Source of the DNA: Gemmatimonadaceae bacterium
GTDB taxonomy: Bacteria > Gemmatimonadota > Gemmatimonadetes > Gemmatimonadales > Gemmatimonadaceae
DNA length: 45,965 nt
Reading direction: 5' to 3'
Assembly (NCBI GenBank): GCA_014379205.1
Contig: JACMME010000130.1
Span: forward strand, 1-45,965
This document shows, in pieces, positions 24,893 through 33,250 of the stretch. The notes beneath the pieces were generated by a model that was given only the letters and a program-made list of their open reading frames with translations, was not told the DNA's origin and did not search any database. Made by a program: the position numbers and the translations under genes. Every line of letters starts with the position of its first letter. The first letter of the stretch is position 1.

Positions 24893-26257
24893 ATGATCTC
24901 AATCAAGGTCCCCCCACTCGGCGAATCGATCGTGGAAGCGACGATTGCGAAGTGGCTCAAGCAGCCAGGCGAAGCCGTTGCCCAGGGCGAAACGCTGGTG
25001 GAGTTGGAGACGGACAAGATCACGGTAGAGGTGCCCGCGTTCAAGGCTGGAGTGCTGGCAAAACAGCTTAAAAATGAAGGCGACGTCGTGAAGGTTGATG
25101 AAGTGCTGGGCGAGATGGACGCGTCTGCAGCGCCAGCGGGAGTAGCCAGCGCGACGGAGTCCGCCAGTGCGGTCTCATCTGCCCAATCAACCGAAGCAGG
25201 CGGAAAAAAGACCGATGCAGCAACCTCCCCCAAAGCAGAAGGTAAGAAGTCGGGCGCCCCTGGCGAGCAAACCGGGACAGCGCAGAAGTCAGTCAAGACG
25301 TCGCCGTCTGTGCGTCGAATGGGCGCCGAGAATAGCGTGGACGTTACGCAAGTGAGCGCCACTGGCCAAGATGGGCGTGTCACCAAGACTGATATGGTCG
25401 CGCATCTGGAGAATCAGAAGGACGGTTCCGCCGACGTTGCTGCGGCCGGATCGGCGGGATCGTCTGAGGCCCCCGCCCCAGTGAAACAATCTACCCCGCC
25501 CAACACTCAGACCCAGCAGCCTTCTGTCGCACCGGCAGACCTTTCTCCGCAGCGTAACGGGGATCGCGAGACACGCGAAAAGATGTCCACGCGGAGGCGG
25601 CGAATAGCGGAGCATTTGCTCGAATCGCAGCACGCGACGGCGCACCTGACCACCTTCAATGAGGTGGACATGTCAGCCGTTCAGGCCATTCGTGAACGCC
25701 TCAAGGAAAAGGTGGAAAAGGAGCACGGTGTAAAACTGACCTTCATGCCATTTTTCGTGAAGGCCGCTTCCATGGCGCTCAAGACAATTCCCGTCGTGAA
25801 TGCACAGGTCGATGGCGATTCGGTCGTTTACAAACACTACGTGAACATGGGAGTGGCCGTAGCATCAGATCAGGGACTGGTCGTTCCTGTGATCAAGGAT
25901 GCCGACCGCAAGGGCATGCTCGACGTCAGCCGTGACATCAGCGCCATAGCGAAGCGCGCTCGGGACGGCAAGCTGTCGATGGACGATCTCACCGGCGGCA
26001 CCTTTACGATCACAAACGGCGGCGTATTCGGTTCGCTGGTATCGACGCCGATCATCAATTATCCGCAGGTCGGAATCCTGGGGCTGCACAAGATTCAGGA
26101 TCGGCCAGTCGCGCAGAATGGACAGGTCGTTATCCGTCCCATGATGTACATCGCCCTTTCTTACGACCATCGCATTGTGGACGGTCAGCAGGCAGTCCTG
26201 TTTCTGGTGCGAGTGAAGGAGCTGATCGAGGATCCGGCGGCGATGCTGGTGGAGTGA
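24893..26257 (+). CDS. sucB: 2-oxoglutarate dehydrogenase E2, dihydrolipoamide succinyltransferase
   Basis: E2 core of the 2-oxoglutarate dehydrogenase complex; transfers the succinyl group to CoA. The 454-residue protein has a lipoyl domain (residues 1-76, lipoyl-lysine K42 in [11 protein letters not shown]), an alanine/proline/threonine-rich linker, a peripheral-subunit-binding domain ([18 protein letters not shown]), a second linker, and the catalytic domain with H426 and D430 in [14 protein letters not shown] at 24893 is preceded by a GAAGGAAG site. The E3 gene follows after a repeat-flanked insertion, and E1 (sucA) is not in the window. SucB rather than pyruvate E2 is inferred from [12 protein letters not shown] and the TxTxFNEVDM-like block. 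Confidence 0.9.
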   Translation: MISIKVPPLGESIVEATIAKWLKQPGEAVAQGETLVELETDKITVEVPAFKAGVLAKQLKNEGDVVKVDEVLGEMDASAAPAGVASATESASAVSSAQSTEAGGKKTDAATSPKAEGKKSGAPGEQTGTAQKSVKTSPSVRRMGAENSVDVTQVSATGQDGRVTKTDMVAHLENQKDGSADVAAAGSAGSSEAPAPVKQSTPPNTQTQQPSVAPADLSPQRNGDRETREKMSTRRRRIAEHLLESQHATAHLTTFNEVDMSAVQAIRERLKEKVEKEHGVKLTFMPFFVKAASMALKTIPVVNAQVDGDSVVYKHYVNMGVAVASDQGLVVPVIKDADRKGMLDVSRDISAIAKRARDGKLSMDDLTGGTFTITNGGVFGSLVSTPIINYPQVGILGLHKIQDRPVAQNGQVVIRPMMYIALSYDHRIVDGQQAVLFLVRVKELIEDPAAMLVE

Positions 26258-26281
26258 GGGGAATGACCACTGCATCTAAAA

Positions 26282-26309
26282 AACTGCGAACTGCGAACTG
26301 CGAATTGCG
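26282..26309. repeat. Heptamer array, left arm of the S23-like element
   Basis: Three perfect AACTGCG units followed by AATTGCG, starting 24 bases after the sucB stop. The opposite-orientation partner is at 26846-26859; the two bracket the four-helix-bundle pseudogene. Confidence 0.92.
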
Positions 26310-26319
26310 TTAGGGAAGT

Positions 26320-26728
26320 CTATTTCCTGACACCAATAGTGCGATGGCGTTCGGCTGGGATCAAAGCCAGAAGTAAGTGGCTGATTTGATTCAATGTGTC
26401 GCAGCGTTCTTCAACAGTGTCGTGTCCGAGCACACCGCTGACCGTACGATACCAGTGACGACTCTCCCTGGCAGATCCAAGCGCGTACTCAAAGAATCGC
26501 ACTCGGTCTCGCCCCTGAACCGCGGCTATACCCTTCAGCAATGTTGGCCCCAATTGAGCCGAGCGCTCGATAAAGTTGACTTGCAAGCGGTTCAGTCAGC
26601 CGCTGACGCTGAATGGACCTAGCGTCCTCCCAGCCTTTCTCCGTCGCGAGGACGGCGAGACGGTAAACAGTCATCTTCCACAGAGGATCCTCATTCGTCC
26701 GACTTGTGCGTTCGGCTGCTTCATTCAT
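26320..26728 (-). pseudogene. Four-helix-bundle (S23/IVS-type) protein gene with frameshift
   Basis: Two minus-strand frames together give one protein of about 135 residues of the four-helix-bundle family first seen in 23S rRNA intervening sequences. The N-terminal part from ATG at 26728 contains LYRALGSIGANIAEGYSRGSG and ends early; the C-terminal part continues in another frame as RDRVRFFEYALGSARESRHWY to the stop at 26320. The shift is explained by one extra G in a run of four (plus-strand cccc at 26512-26515). Removing it restores the family motif. It is either a recent pseudogene or a sequencing error. Heptamer arrays lie on both sides. Confidence 0.85.
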
Positions 26729-26845
26729 GTCAGCTTATGGTGTTTACTGTGTGAAAACATCTTCATCGTAACCTTGTCGCTCAACGCTTGAATTACCGTT
26801 CCACCTCAGTATCATCACTTTTGAACGCCGTTTTAACAGTCTCTT

Positions 26846-26859
26846 CGCAGTTCGCAGTT
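26846..26859. repeat. Heptamer array, right arm of the S23-like element
   Basis: Two CGCAGTT units, the reverse complement of AACTGCG, located 16 bases before the lpdA start. It is the inverted partner of the array at 26282-26309. Confidence 0.85.
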
Positions 26860-26874
26860 TCCAATCCACTATAA

Positions 26875-28281
26875 ATGCTCATGCCCCCCACCCCTGACGT
26901 CGTCATTATCGGCGGAGGACCCGGCGGTTACGTGGCCGCTATCCGGGCCGCGCAACTCGGCCTCTCCGTTGTCTGTGTCGAGATGGACAAGACACTTGGC
27001 GGAACGTGCGTCAACGTCGGGTGCATTCCGTCCAAGGCGCTGCTCGAATCGTCACACCACTACGAATTCGCCATGCACGATGCCAAGGCGCATGGAATAG
27101 GTATCGCCAACGTGACGCTCGATCTTGCGACGATGTTGAAGCGCAAGACAGATGTGGTCGCGCAGAACACCAAGGGGATCGAGTTTCTCTTCAAGAAAAA
27201 CAAGATCACCTGGGCCAAGGGCAAAGGCACGCTGCGCAAAGGCAACGTAGTAGAGGTGAAGGGGGCCGGCGGCGATACGACCTCGTACCAGGCGGGGAGC
27301 GTCATAATCGCCACCGGCTCGGTTCCTGTCCAACTCCCGTTTCTGCCATTTGACGAGGAGCGAATCCACTCCAATGACGGTGCGCTCCGCATCACGGGTG
27401 TGCCCAGACACCTTATCGTTGTCGGTGGAGGTGTAATCGGGCTGGAGCTCGGCTCGGTCTGGCGGCGGCTCGGCGCCAAGGTCACGGTGGTCGAGCTTCT
27501 ACCAAGTATTCTTGCTGGCAACGACAGCGATGTCATCAAGGAGGCCGACAGGCTTTTTCGGAAGCAAGGGCTGGACATCCGTACGGGCACCAAAGTCACT
27601 GGCGGACGCCGCGATAGAGATAAAGTGCTAGTCGAAATCGAGAAGGATGCAAAGAGCGAGACTCTCGAGGGCGACCACGTACTCGTCTCAATCGGCCGGA
27701 AGCCCTCACTCGCGGGCATCGACGCCAGGGAGCTTGGACTCGCGCTTGGAGAGAGAGGCGAGATCGTCGCAGACGGCCAAATGCGAACAAACCTTCCCGG
27801 TGTCTTCGCTATCGGCGACGCGATTGGAGGAATGCTTCTGGCGCACAAAGCGGAGGAGGAAGGCGTCGTAGCAGCGGAGGTCATCGCTGGAAAGCCCACG
27901 CGGATGCACTACAAATCAATTCCCGCTATCGTTTACACGTGGCCCGAAATCGCCGCTGTAGGACTCACCGAAACCCAGGTGAAGGACAGCGGCCGCGCTT
28001 ACAAGACGGGGAAGTTTCCGTTTTCAGCCAATGGGCGAGCGCGGACAGCCGGAGAGACAGCCGGATTCGTGAAATTCATTTCGGATGCGCACACCGATGA
28101 GCTGCTTGGTGCGCATCTGATTGGGCCGAATGTGTCGGAGCTCGTGAGCGAAGTGGTGCTCGCCTTCGAGTATCAAGGTTCCTCGGAAGACATCGGCATA
28201 ACGGTACACGGACATCCGACGCTCTCGGAAAGTGTGAAAGAAGCCGCTCTCGGCGTTTTGGGACGCGCCATTCATATCTAG
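26875..28281 (+). CDS. lpdA: Dihydrolipoyl dehydrogenase (E3)
   Basis: FAD-dependent E3 that reoxidises dihydrolipoamide of 2-oxoacid dehydrogenase complexes with NAD+. The 468-residue protein shows the FAD-binding IIGGGPGGYVAAIRAAQLG, the redox disulfide in GGTCVNVGCIPSK, the NAD-binding VVGGGVIGLELGSVW, the second FAD motif VFAIGDAIGG, and the C-terminal HGHPTLSES with the catalytic His-Glu pair. Start is ATG at 26875, with another ATG at 26881. It lies downstream of sucB; the element between them may affect co-transcription. Confidence 0.95.
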   Translation: MLMPPTPDVVIIGGGPGGYVAAIRAAQLGLSVVCVEMDKTLGGTCVNVGCIPSKALLESSHHYEFAMHDAKAHGIGIANVTLDLATMLKRKTDVVAQNTKGIEFLFKKNKITWAKGKGTLRKGNVVEVKGAGGDTTSYQAGSVIIATGSVPVQLPFLPFDEERIHSNDGALRITGVPRHLIVVGGGVIGLELGSVWRRLGAKVTVVELLPSILAGNDSDVIKEADRLFRKQGLDIRTGTKVTGGRRDRDKVLVEIEKDAKSETLEGDHVLVSIGRKPSLAGIDARELGLALGERGEIVADGQMRTNLPGVFAIGDAIGGMLLAHKAEEEGVVAAEVIAGKPTRMHYKSIPAIVYTWPEIAAVGLTETQVKDSGRAYKTGKFPFSANGRARTAGETAGFVKFISDAHTDELLGAHLIGPNVSELVSEVVLAFEYQGSSEDIGITVHGHPTLSESVKEAALGVLGRAIHI

Positions 28282-28350
28282 GGCGGTGTGAGACTGTCGC
28301 GAAACCCGCTCGGTAATCGTGTTCAGCGAGTAGCAACGGCTCTCCCTCAA

Positions 28351-28851
28351 ATGCACGACTCGCTACCCATTTTCATCCAGGCTCTCGATTCTGGCACTGC
28401 CAGGCTGGCTTACCAGTTGGTTCAATCGAGCCTCAACGGTTGCCTGTACGGCGAACACGCGCTCGCGGCACTCTCGGATGCTGCCAGAGCACCGAGCCGC
28501 GAGTCACGCGCATTGGTTGTGCATTCTGCCGGCAGCGAAGATCTGCTCGGCGTGGCCGTATTTGGCGAGGTGGCAGGGACGCTAGGTACCGGCAAACTGC
28601 ATTTCGTCGGCGCCACGCCAAGCGCGCACTTACAAGGTGTCGCATCGCGCCTCATCGACGCGGCAATCGCGGATCTTGCGAAGAATGCTGCGCGCTTCGT
28701 GCTGGCCGAACTGCCGGATGACCCGCTTATAGCGGACGTGCGTGAGCTGCTGATCTGTAACGGGTTCGTCGAGGAGGCGCGAATCCCGGACTTTTACGCT
28801 GACGGTATCGCGCTTGTTTGTCTTCGACGGGAGATTGACGGCGATAGGTGA
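28351..28851 (+). CDS. GNAT family N-acetyltransferase-like protein
   Basis: Small protein of 166 residues resembling GNAT acyltransferases: a central strand LLGVAVFGEVAGTLGTGKLHFVGA, an acetyl-CoA loop region SAHLQGVASRLIDAAIADL and the C-terminal LICNGFVEEARIPDFYADGIALVCLRR. The loop is a weak match to the Q/RxxGxG/A pattern, so the call is tentative. I use the ATG at 28351; a GTG at 28288 in frame would add 21 residues. It follows lpdA closely and ends ahead of a bidirectional terminator. Confidence 0.65.
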   Translation: MHDSLPIFIQALDSGTARLAYQLVQSSLNGCLYGEHALAALSDAARAPSRESRALVVHSAGSEDLLGVAVFGEVAGTLGTGKLHFVGATPSAHLQGVASRLIDAAIADLAKNAARFVLAELPDDPLIADVRELLICNGFVEEARIPDFYADGIALVCLRREIDGDR

Positions 28852-28900
28852 GGGCTCGACTGCAAACAAGACCTCGGCTGGGACTACAAATTCGGGAACG

Positions 28901-28934
28901 AAAAAAGCCGACCCCATCAGGGAGCGGCGTTTTT
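28901..28934. terminator. Bidirectional intrinsic terminator
   Basis: An A-run, the stem GCCGACCCC/GGGAGCGGC around ATCA with a small irregularity, then a T-run form a terminator that works on both strands. It sits between the convergent GNAT-like gene and the anti-sigma gene. Confidence 0.8.
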
Positions 28935-28956
28935 CACAACCACCACCAGCTAATTC

Positions 28957-29376
28957 CTATCGTAATACCGTTGCAGCCACCACCCCAGCAGCCAGTAGCC
29001 CGGCCGCCGCAACGACCGCCACCATTGGGGTCATTTCGAAGGGACGGCGCCACCAGGGCGTGATCACCATCGGAGCGGTCTGAGGAAGCGCCGCCATGAT
29101 AGTGTCGAACATGTGCGCGGGCGTCGTCATCCGGCGGCGCGACTCCATGTCCTTGTTCAGTGAACTCCAGAACGCTACGTCGCGCGACGTGTCGCCGCGA
29201 CGCACAGCGGCCTCCGGCAGATCGCCGTCCAGCCAGGCATGCACAGCAGCCGGTGTCTGGCGGTGCTTGAGCGAAACCTCGCGGTCCGCAACAGGGCGCG
29301 ACACCTGCTCGTCACTCTTCCGCTCGCGCGATGGTTCGTTGCGCTGCGGCTTCTCGTTCAGATCTTCGTGCATCAT
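28957..29376 (-). CDS. Putative membrane-anchored anti-sigma factor
   Basis: Protein of 139 residues with a soluble, charged N-terminal part (including AAVHAWLDGDLPEAAVRR) and one C-terminal membrane helix (MVAVVAAAGLLAAGVVAATVL, about residues 117-137) that leaves almost nothing outside. It directly follows the ECF sigma gene and overlaps it by one base (TGATG), the usual sigma/anti-sigma arrangement. No zinc-binding HxxxCxxC motif is present. The anti-sigma role is inferred from position and topology. The second ATG at 29373 is an equal start. Confidence 0.68.
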   Translation of the reverse strand: MMHEDLNEKPQRNEPSRERKSDEQVSRPVADREVSLKHRQTPAAVHAWLDGDLPEAAVRRGDTSRDVAFWSSLNKDMESRRRMTTPAHMFDTIMAALPQTAPMVITPWWRRPFEMTPMVAVVAAAGLLAAGVVAATVLR

Positions 29377-30023
29377 CAGGCGTATCTCTCCTCGAGCAAA
29401 TCCTGGAGCGCTTCCCTCGCGCGATGAACGCGCATCTTCAGTGCCCCGACGGTTGTACCCAGCAAATCGGCCATCTCCTCGTATGACCGCCCCTCTACGT
29501 GCTTCATTACAAATGCCTCTCGCAACGACGGCGCCAGTGACGCTAGCGCTCGATCGAGATCGGAACGCAATTCTGTCCGATCAAGCTCTTCTTCCGGTGT
29601 CGAGAAGCTCGAGGGTTGGTCATCTTCCTCGTAGCTCAGGTGACTCCGCCGAATGTTCTTGAGCCAGTCCTTGCACCCGTTCGCAACGATTCGGAAAACC
29701 CAGGCATCGAACCTGCCATGCACCTCTGCGAGATGTTGGTAAGCCTTGATCAGGGACGCTTGAAGGATATCCTCCGCAACATCGGGGCTGCCCGTCATGC
29801 CGAGAGCGTGCCGGTAGAGCGGGTCGCTATACCTCTTGATCAGAAGTCCAAACGCGTTGCGATCGCCCGAAAGAACACGGGAGATGGCCTCCTGATCCAT
29901 TTGCAGCTGGTCGACTACCGGGCGTGTTGTTTCGGCTGATGTACTCACGACGTCAGCATAACGACTTTTTCGCTCGCGGGACAGGCCTGCGCCGATCGGG
30001 ATGGGCTGTGCGTATGTGGCCAT
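29376..30023 (-). CDS. ECF-family RNA polymerase sigma factor
   Basis: Sigma-70 family factor of 215 residues. Region 2 is seen in LYRHALGMTGSPDVAEDILQ and GRFDAWVFRIVANGCKDWLKN, region 4 in LAPSLREAFVMKHVEGRSYEEMADLLGTTVGALKMRVHRAR. The roughly 40 residues before MDQEAISRVLSGDRNAF are not family-like, so the true start may be GTG at 29945 or ATG at 29900. It is paired with the putative membrane anti-sigma factor, so it probably responds to an envelope signal. Its target promoters are not identifiable here. Confidence 0.9.
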   Translation of the reverse strand: MATYAQPIPIGAGLSRERKSRYADVVSTSAETTRPVVDQLQMDQEAISRVLSGDRNAFGLLIKRYSDPLYRHALGMTGSPDVAEDILQASLIKAYQHLAEVHGRFDAWVFRIVANGCKDWLKNIRRSHLSYEEDDQPSSFSTPEEELDRTELRSDLDRALASLAPSLREAFVMKHVEGRSYEEMADLLGTTVGALKMRVHRAREALQDLLEERYA

Positions 30024-30076
30024 ATTTCATATGGACGAGCCAACACGGAAGAAGTCACGCGCAGAATTTTCGACTG

Positions 30077-31192
30077 TTACCGGAGACGCGCGTAGTGCAG
30101 CATTTCCTTTACGCGATCACCGCTGTACCGCCGGCCATCCCGGTCGCTGTCCGCTCGATAGCGCTTGTATTCCTGGCCGAAAGTTCTCACCTCACCGTTC
30201 ACAGAAGCGGACGCCAGGATCGCCGTGAGCTCATCTCCCGGAAGCAATCCTTCGGAGTTGTAGCTCACGAGCACATGACGAGCCCCTGACGCCGCCAGCA
30301 ATTCATCCAGCGCGAGCGCTACGGTATTGCGCGAGCACCACGCACTTTTCTGCCTGCCGATACCAACCAGTCCAGCCACTCCTTGCGGCGTTGGCCGTTG
30401 CTCGAACCAGCCCCGCGCTATGATCTCCGGAACGTGGTAGTATCCTGAATATTGCCGCGCGTTGTAGGGCGGATCGACATACAGCAGCTCAATCCGTCCG
30501 ATGTCGCGTGCAACAGCCACCGCATCGGCCAGGTGCGCGCTGGACTTTGGCGTGCCGGAGATCGGCATTTCCGGCGAGATCTCCAGTTGGCGGCGGGCAT
30601 TCGGCTGCCACTGTTTCATGTAAGCGGCATAAACTCCTGCCGTATTTGCAACCCGGTCCGCACCTTCTATGAGTGCTGCTAGAAGTAGAAAATAGGAATC
30701 TTCATCAATTAGACCATCCCGGCGCCACTCGAACAGCTTTCTCCTTATGGCATCGATTCGTGCCGCGTTGTCCTCGGTGAAAAACATGCGCCTGCCGCCC
30801 GCCGCGGGAGAGAATTCCGAGCTCATGAATCCGCAGTCCGGCTCCAACCAGGCTTCCAGAAACTCCGCGATCGCATGCAGCGCTGTGCCTCCCCGCTCCT
30901 CAGCGCGGGACCTGAGGGTTGGACTTCGCAGAGCACGGCGCAGCGTGGCGTCGCCTGCTCGCAGCTTTCTGAATGCGGGGATGCGACCTGCCACCACGTA
31001 GGCGCGTTGAAAGACGTAGGAGTATGTCATCAGGTCGCTCGAAGCCACTCGCCATCCGCGTGCCTTCAGGGACCTGCCCACACTGGCCGTGCCCGCAAAG
31101 GCATCATGCGCAACGGCTGGTGAGATGCCCAGCGTGTCAATCGCGTCGAGAATGAACGGAAGGAGTCTGGTCTTGTTACCGATGTAGCGCAT
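30077..31192 (-). CDS. D12-class N6-adenine DNA methyltransferase
   Basis: Methylates adenine in a specific DNA sequence using S-adenosylmethionine. The 371-residue protein starts with the D12-class MRYIGNKTRLLPFI, has the SAM-binding DAFAGTASVG at about 30-39 and the catalytic DPPY at 240-243 (ELLYVDPPYNARQYSGYYH). The target-recognition part is between. ATG at 31192 is chosen because the family starts there; it overlaps the CoA-transferase gene by 17 bases. No restriction endonuclease is adjacent, so it is a solitary methyltransferase, possibly regulatory or defence-related. Confidence 0.87.
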   Translation of the reverse strand: MRYIGNKTRLLPFILDAIDTLGISPAVAHDAFAGTASVGRSLKARGWRVASSDLMTYSYVFQRAYVVAGRIPAFRKLRAGDATLRRALRSPTLRSRAEERGGTALHAIAEFLEAWLEPDCGFMSSEFSPAAGGRRMFFTEDNAARIDAIRRKLFEWRRDGLIDEDSYFLLLAALIEGADRVANTAGVYAAYMKQWQPNARRQLEISPEMPISGTPKSSAHLADAVAVARDIGRIELLYVDPPYNARQYSGYYHVPEIIARGWFEQRPTPQGVAGLVGIGRQKSAWCSRNTVALALDELLAASGARHVLVSYNSEGLLPGDELTAILASASVNGEVRTFGQEYKRYRADSDRDGRRYSGDRVKEMLHYARLR

Positions 31193-32267
31193 CAAACGCT
31201 CCCCAGCCAAGCCGCCGGATCTGGTCGCCATGCTCGTCGAGACGGGGTGGCGGAAATCGCATGGTTCCTGGCACGCTGGGAGGAACTCCAAATAGCGGGG
31301 AAGCACCGGCGTCGCTAATGGCATCTTTAACGCTCTTGACGATGCCGCACGGAACCCCCACGGCGTCGAGTGCGACTATCCAGCTGTCCGCAGATCGTTG
31401 CCGCAACCGCCGAGCCAGCTTTTCCACAACTTCCGAGCGATGCTTCAGGCGGCCAGCGTTATGAGCGAGACGCTCATCGTCCGCAAGCTCATGCAAATCA
31501 AGTACGGTAGCGCATGCGCGCCACTGAGCATTGCTTCCGACAGCCAGAACGATTGGGCGGTCCGAGCAATCGAAAAGCTGGTACGGGACGAGATTGGGGT
31601 GCGCATTCCCCCAGCGGCCAGCTTCGAGGCCGGAAACCAGAACGTTTTGAGCAACGTTGACCAAAGCGGCTCTGGCGCTTGAAGACAGCGAGATCACAAT
31701 GCGGCTCCCCCTACCGGTTCGGCCTCGATTGACAAGAGCGGCTAGCACGGCGATTACGGCATCCTTTCCGGCGATGACGTCTGCAAGGGCAACACCGGCT
31801 TTTGCAGGTGGCCCTTCAGGTGGTCCGGTTATGGACATCCAGCCGCTCTCCGCCTGAATTACGAAGTCATAGCCAGGTCTCGCGTTGGTTCCTCCGAATC
31901 CTGTAATGCTGCACCAGATAAGTGATTCGTTCTTTGCAGTGACCTCATCTGGAGGCAGACCTGCGCGATCGAGACTGCCAGGACGGAAATTGTCGAGAAC
32001 TACGTCAGCATTTTGAATCAGAGTCAGGAGAAGGTCTCTGTCGGCGGGATTTCTGAGGTCGGCCACAACGCTCTTCTTGTTCCGGTTCACGCTCAGAAAG
32101 TATGCGCTTTCTCCTCTCTCATCGAATGGGGGACCCCAGCCACGAGTTTCATCGCCTCCATCTGGTCGCTCGACTTTAATGACATTCGCGCCGAGATCAC
32201 CGAGCATCATAGAGCATAGCGGCCCGGCGAGTACTCGCGTGAAATCAACAACCTTGACGGAATTCAT
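31176..32267 (-). CDS. CoA-transferase family III (CaiB/BaiF)
   Basis: Transfers CoA between carboxylic acids; 363 residues. Family features are VKVVDFTRVLAGPLCSMMLGDLGANVIKVE-type N-terminus (positions 5-33), FLSVNRNKKSV, DVVLDNFRPGSLDRAGL and the GYDFVIQAESGWMSITG block where D134 is the likely catalytic aspartate. The protein is a little shorter than the usual 380-400 residues. Start is ATG at 32267. Other acyl-CoA genes in the window fit, but the actual acids are unknown. Confidence 0.88.
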   Translation of the reverse strand: MNSVKVVDFTRVLAGPLCSMMLGDLGANVIKVERPDGGDETRGWGPPFDERGESAYFLSVNRNKKSVVADLRNPADRDLLLTLIQNADVVLDNFRPGSLDRAGLPPDEVTAKNESLIWCSITGFGGTNARPGYDFVIQAESGWMSITGPPEGPPAKAGVALADVIAGKDAVIAVLAALVNRGRTGRGSRIVISLSSSARAALVNVAQNVLVSGLEAGRWGNAHPNLVPYQLFDCSDRPIVLAVGSNAQWRACATVLDLHELADDERLAHNAGRLKHRSEVVEKLARRLRQRSADSWIVALDAVGVPCGIVKSVKDAISDAGASPLFGVPPSVPGTMRFPPPRLDEHGDQIRRLGWGAFDALHR

Positions 32268-32307
32268 ATTTATGGCGCTTATATGCGTCTATTATGTTAT
32301 TAATATG

Positions 32308-32322
32308 GCGTGATATTCACGC
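32308..32322. promoter_or_regulatory. Palindrome in AT-rich promoter region
   Basis: GCGTGA and TCACGC flank TAT in the AT-rich 260-base gap between the divergent CoA-transferase and phasin-like genes. A short T-run follows on the plus strand. It may be an operator for either gene; a short terminator-like hairpin is less likely as no gene ends here. Confidence 0.35.
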
Positions 32323-32382
32323 ATTTTTACGATCATCTGCGGTTCAGATACCAAGCACTCGCGACGAGAAATTACTTTCGGG

Positions 32383-32411
32383 TTGCACTTGCGTAACCCT
32401 TTGAAAATATC
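32383..32411 (+). promoter_or_regulatory. Possible promoter of the phasin-like gene
   Basis: TTGCAC, a 17-base spacer and AATATC lie in AT-rich sequence about 120 bases before the phasin-like start. The match to sigma-70 consensus is modest, so this is only a candidate. Confidence 0.25.
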
Positions 32412-32527
32412 GATACTTAGGCGTTTTTTAAGGGGTGGCGCCGTTTGTAAAGCTAACCGCCATGGATCGCAGCCTGCAATGATCAGTGTTGCGGCCCCTT
32501 CACTCATTGAAAGCGGAGCGCACGCGT

Positions 32528-33214
32528 ATGGCAGAAACGGCAACACCCGAAACGAAGGACCCTGCTGCAGCTGCCGGTGCGGCGGTTACGCCGCCTGTGC
32601 CGCGACGCCCATCCGGGCACCGCGGAGCCGATGTCCGCGATACTGTCGCCGAAATGGCGGCCCGCGCCCAGGAGATTAGTCTCGAGGCCGGCAGCAAGAT
32701 TGCCGCAGCCATGAAGGATGTGATTAATGCCGCGGCGGGTGTGACCGGCTTTGCCACCGAGAGCGCCCGGGATCTGGTGCAGTACATGATTCGTCGTGGT
32801 CAGATGACGCAGGATGAAGGAGAAAAGCTGCTTCGGGAGGCAGAGGACGCCAACTCGAAACGCCCGGCATCAACACGGGTCGCCGTGCGCCCGGATGCGG
32901 CGAAGGCACCCGAAGCTCCTGTGAAGACTGCCCCAGTGATCGCGTCAAGTCCATCTGCCAGTGTGACTTCTGTTGCGAGGGAGTCCGCACCAAAGCCGGC
33001 GCCGCGTCCCGCCGTGAAAGTGGGTGCGCAAGCGAAAACAAAGCCTGTGACCAGCCCTACGGCCAAGTCCGCGGCAAAGAAACAGGTGGCAAGAAAGCCA
33101 GCACCAAGTGCCTCCAGCAAGACCGGCCCGCGCGCAGCTTCCAAATCCAAGGCTGCTCCACCGCGCTCAAAGCCGAAGCCTAAGGCAGCTGTACCCAAGA
33201 AGAAGAAGCGTTAG
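32528..33214 (+). CDS. Phasin/PhaF-like protein with histone H1-like tail
   Basis: Protein of 228 residues in two parts. Residues about 35-110 are a helical phasin-like segment (VRDTVAEMAARAQEISLEAG, ITAAAGVTGFATESARDLVQ-type pattern, MIRRGQMTQDEGEKLLREAE). Residues 115-228 are a lysine-, alanine- and proline-rich tail with KSAAKK, ARKPAPS and a final KKKKR, like the DNA-binding AKP repeats of histone H1-like bacterial proteins. PhaF of pseudomonads joins these features and ties storage granules to the nucleoid. ATG at 32528 follows a GGAG site. No PHA synthase is in view. Confidence 0.65.
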   Translation: MAETATPETKDPAAAAGAAVTPPVPRRPSGHRGADVRDTVAEMAARAQEISLEAGSKIAAAMKDVINAAAGVTGFATESARDLVQYMIRRGQMTQDEGEKLLREAEDANSKRPASTRVAVRPDAAKAPEAPVKTAPVIASSPSASVTSVARESAPKPAPRPAVKVGAQAKTKPVTSPTAKSAAKKQVARKPAPSASSKTGPRAASKSKAAPPRSKPKPKAAVPKKKKR

Positions 33215-33250
33215 GGCAAAGAAGGAAAAGCGCGGCGGCAGGGGCCGGTA

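Noticed and set aside
26320..26728. Avd accessory protein of a diversity-generating retroelement
   Set aside because: The fold family is related, but there is no reverse transcriptase and no template/variable repeat pair in the window.
30077..31192. Restriction-modification system
   Set aside because: Neighbours are a sigma/anti-sigma pair and a CoA-transferase; no endonuclease or specificity gene is adjacent.
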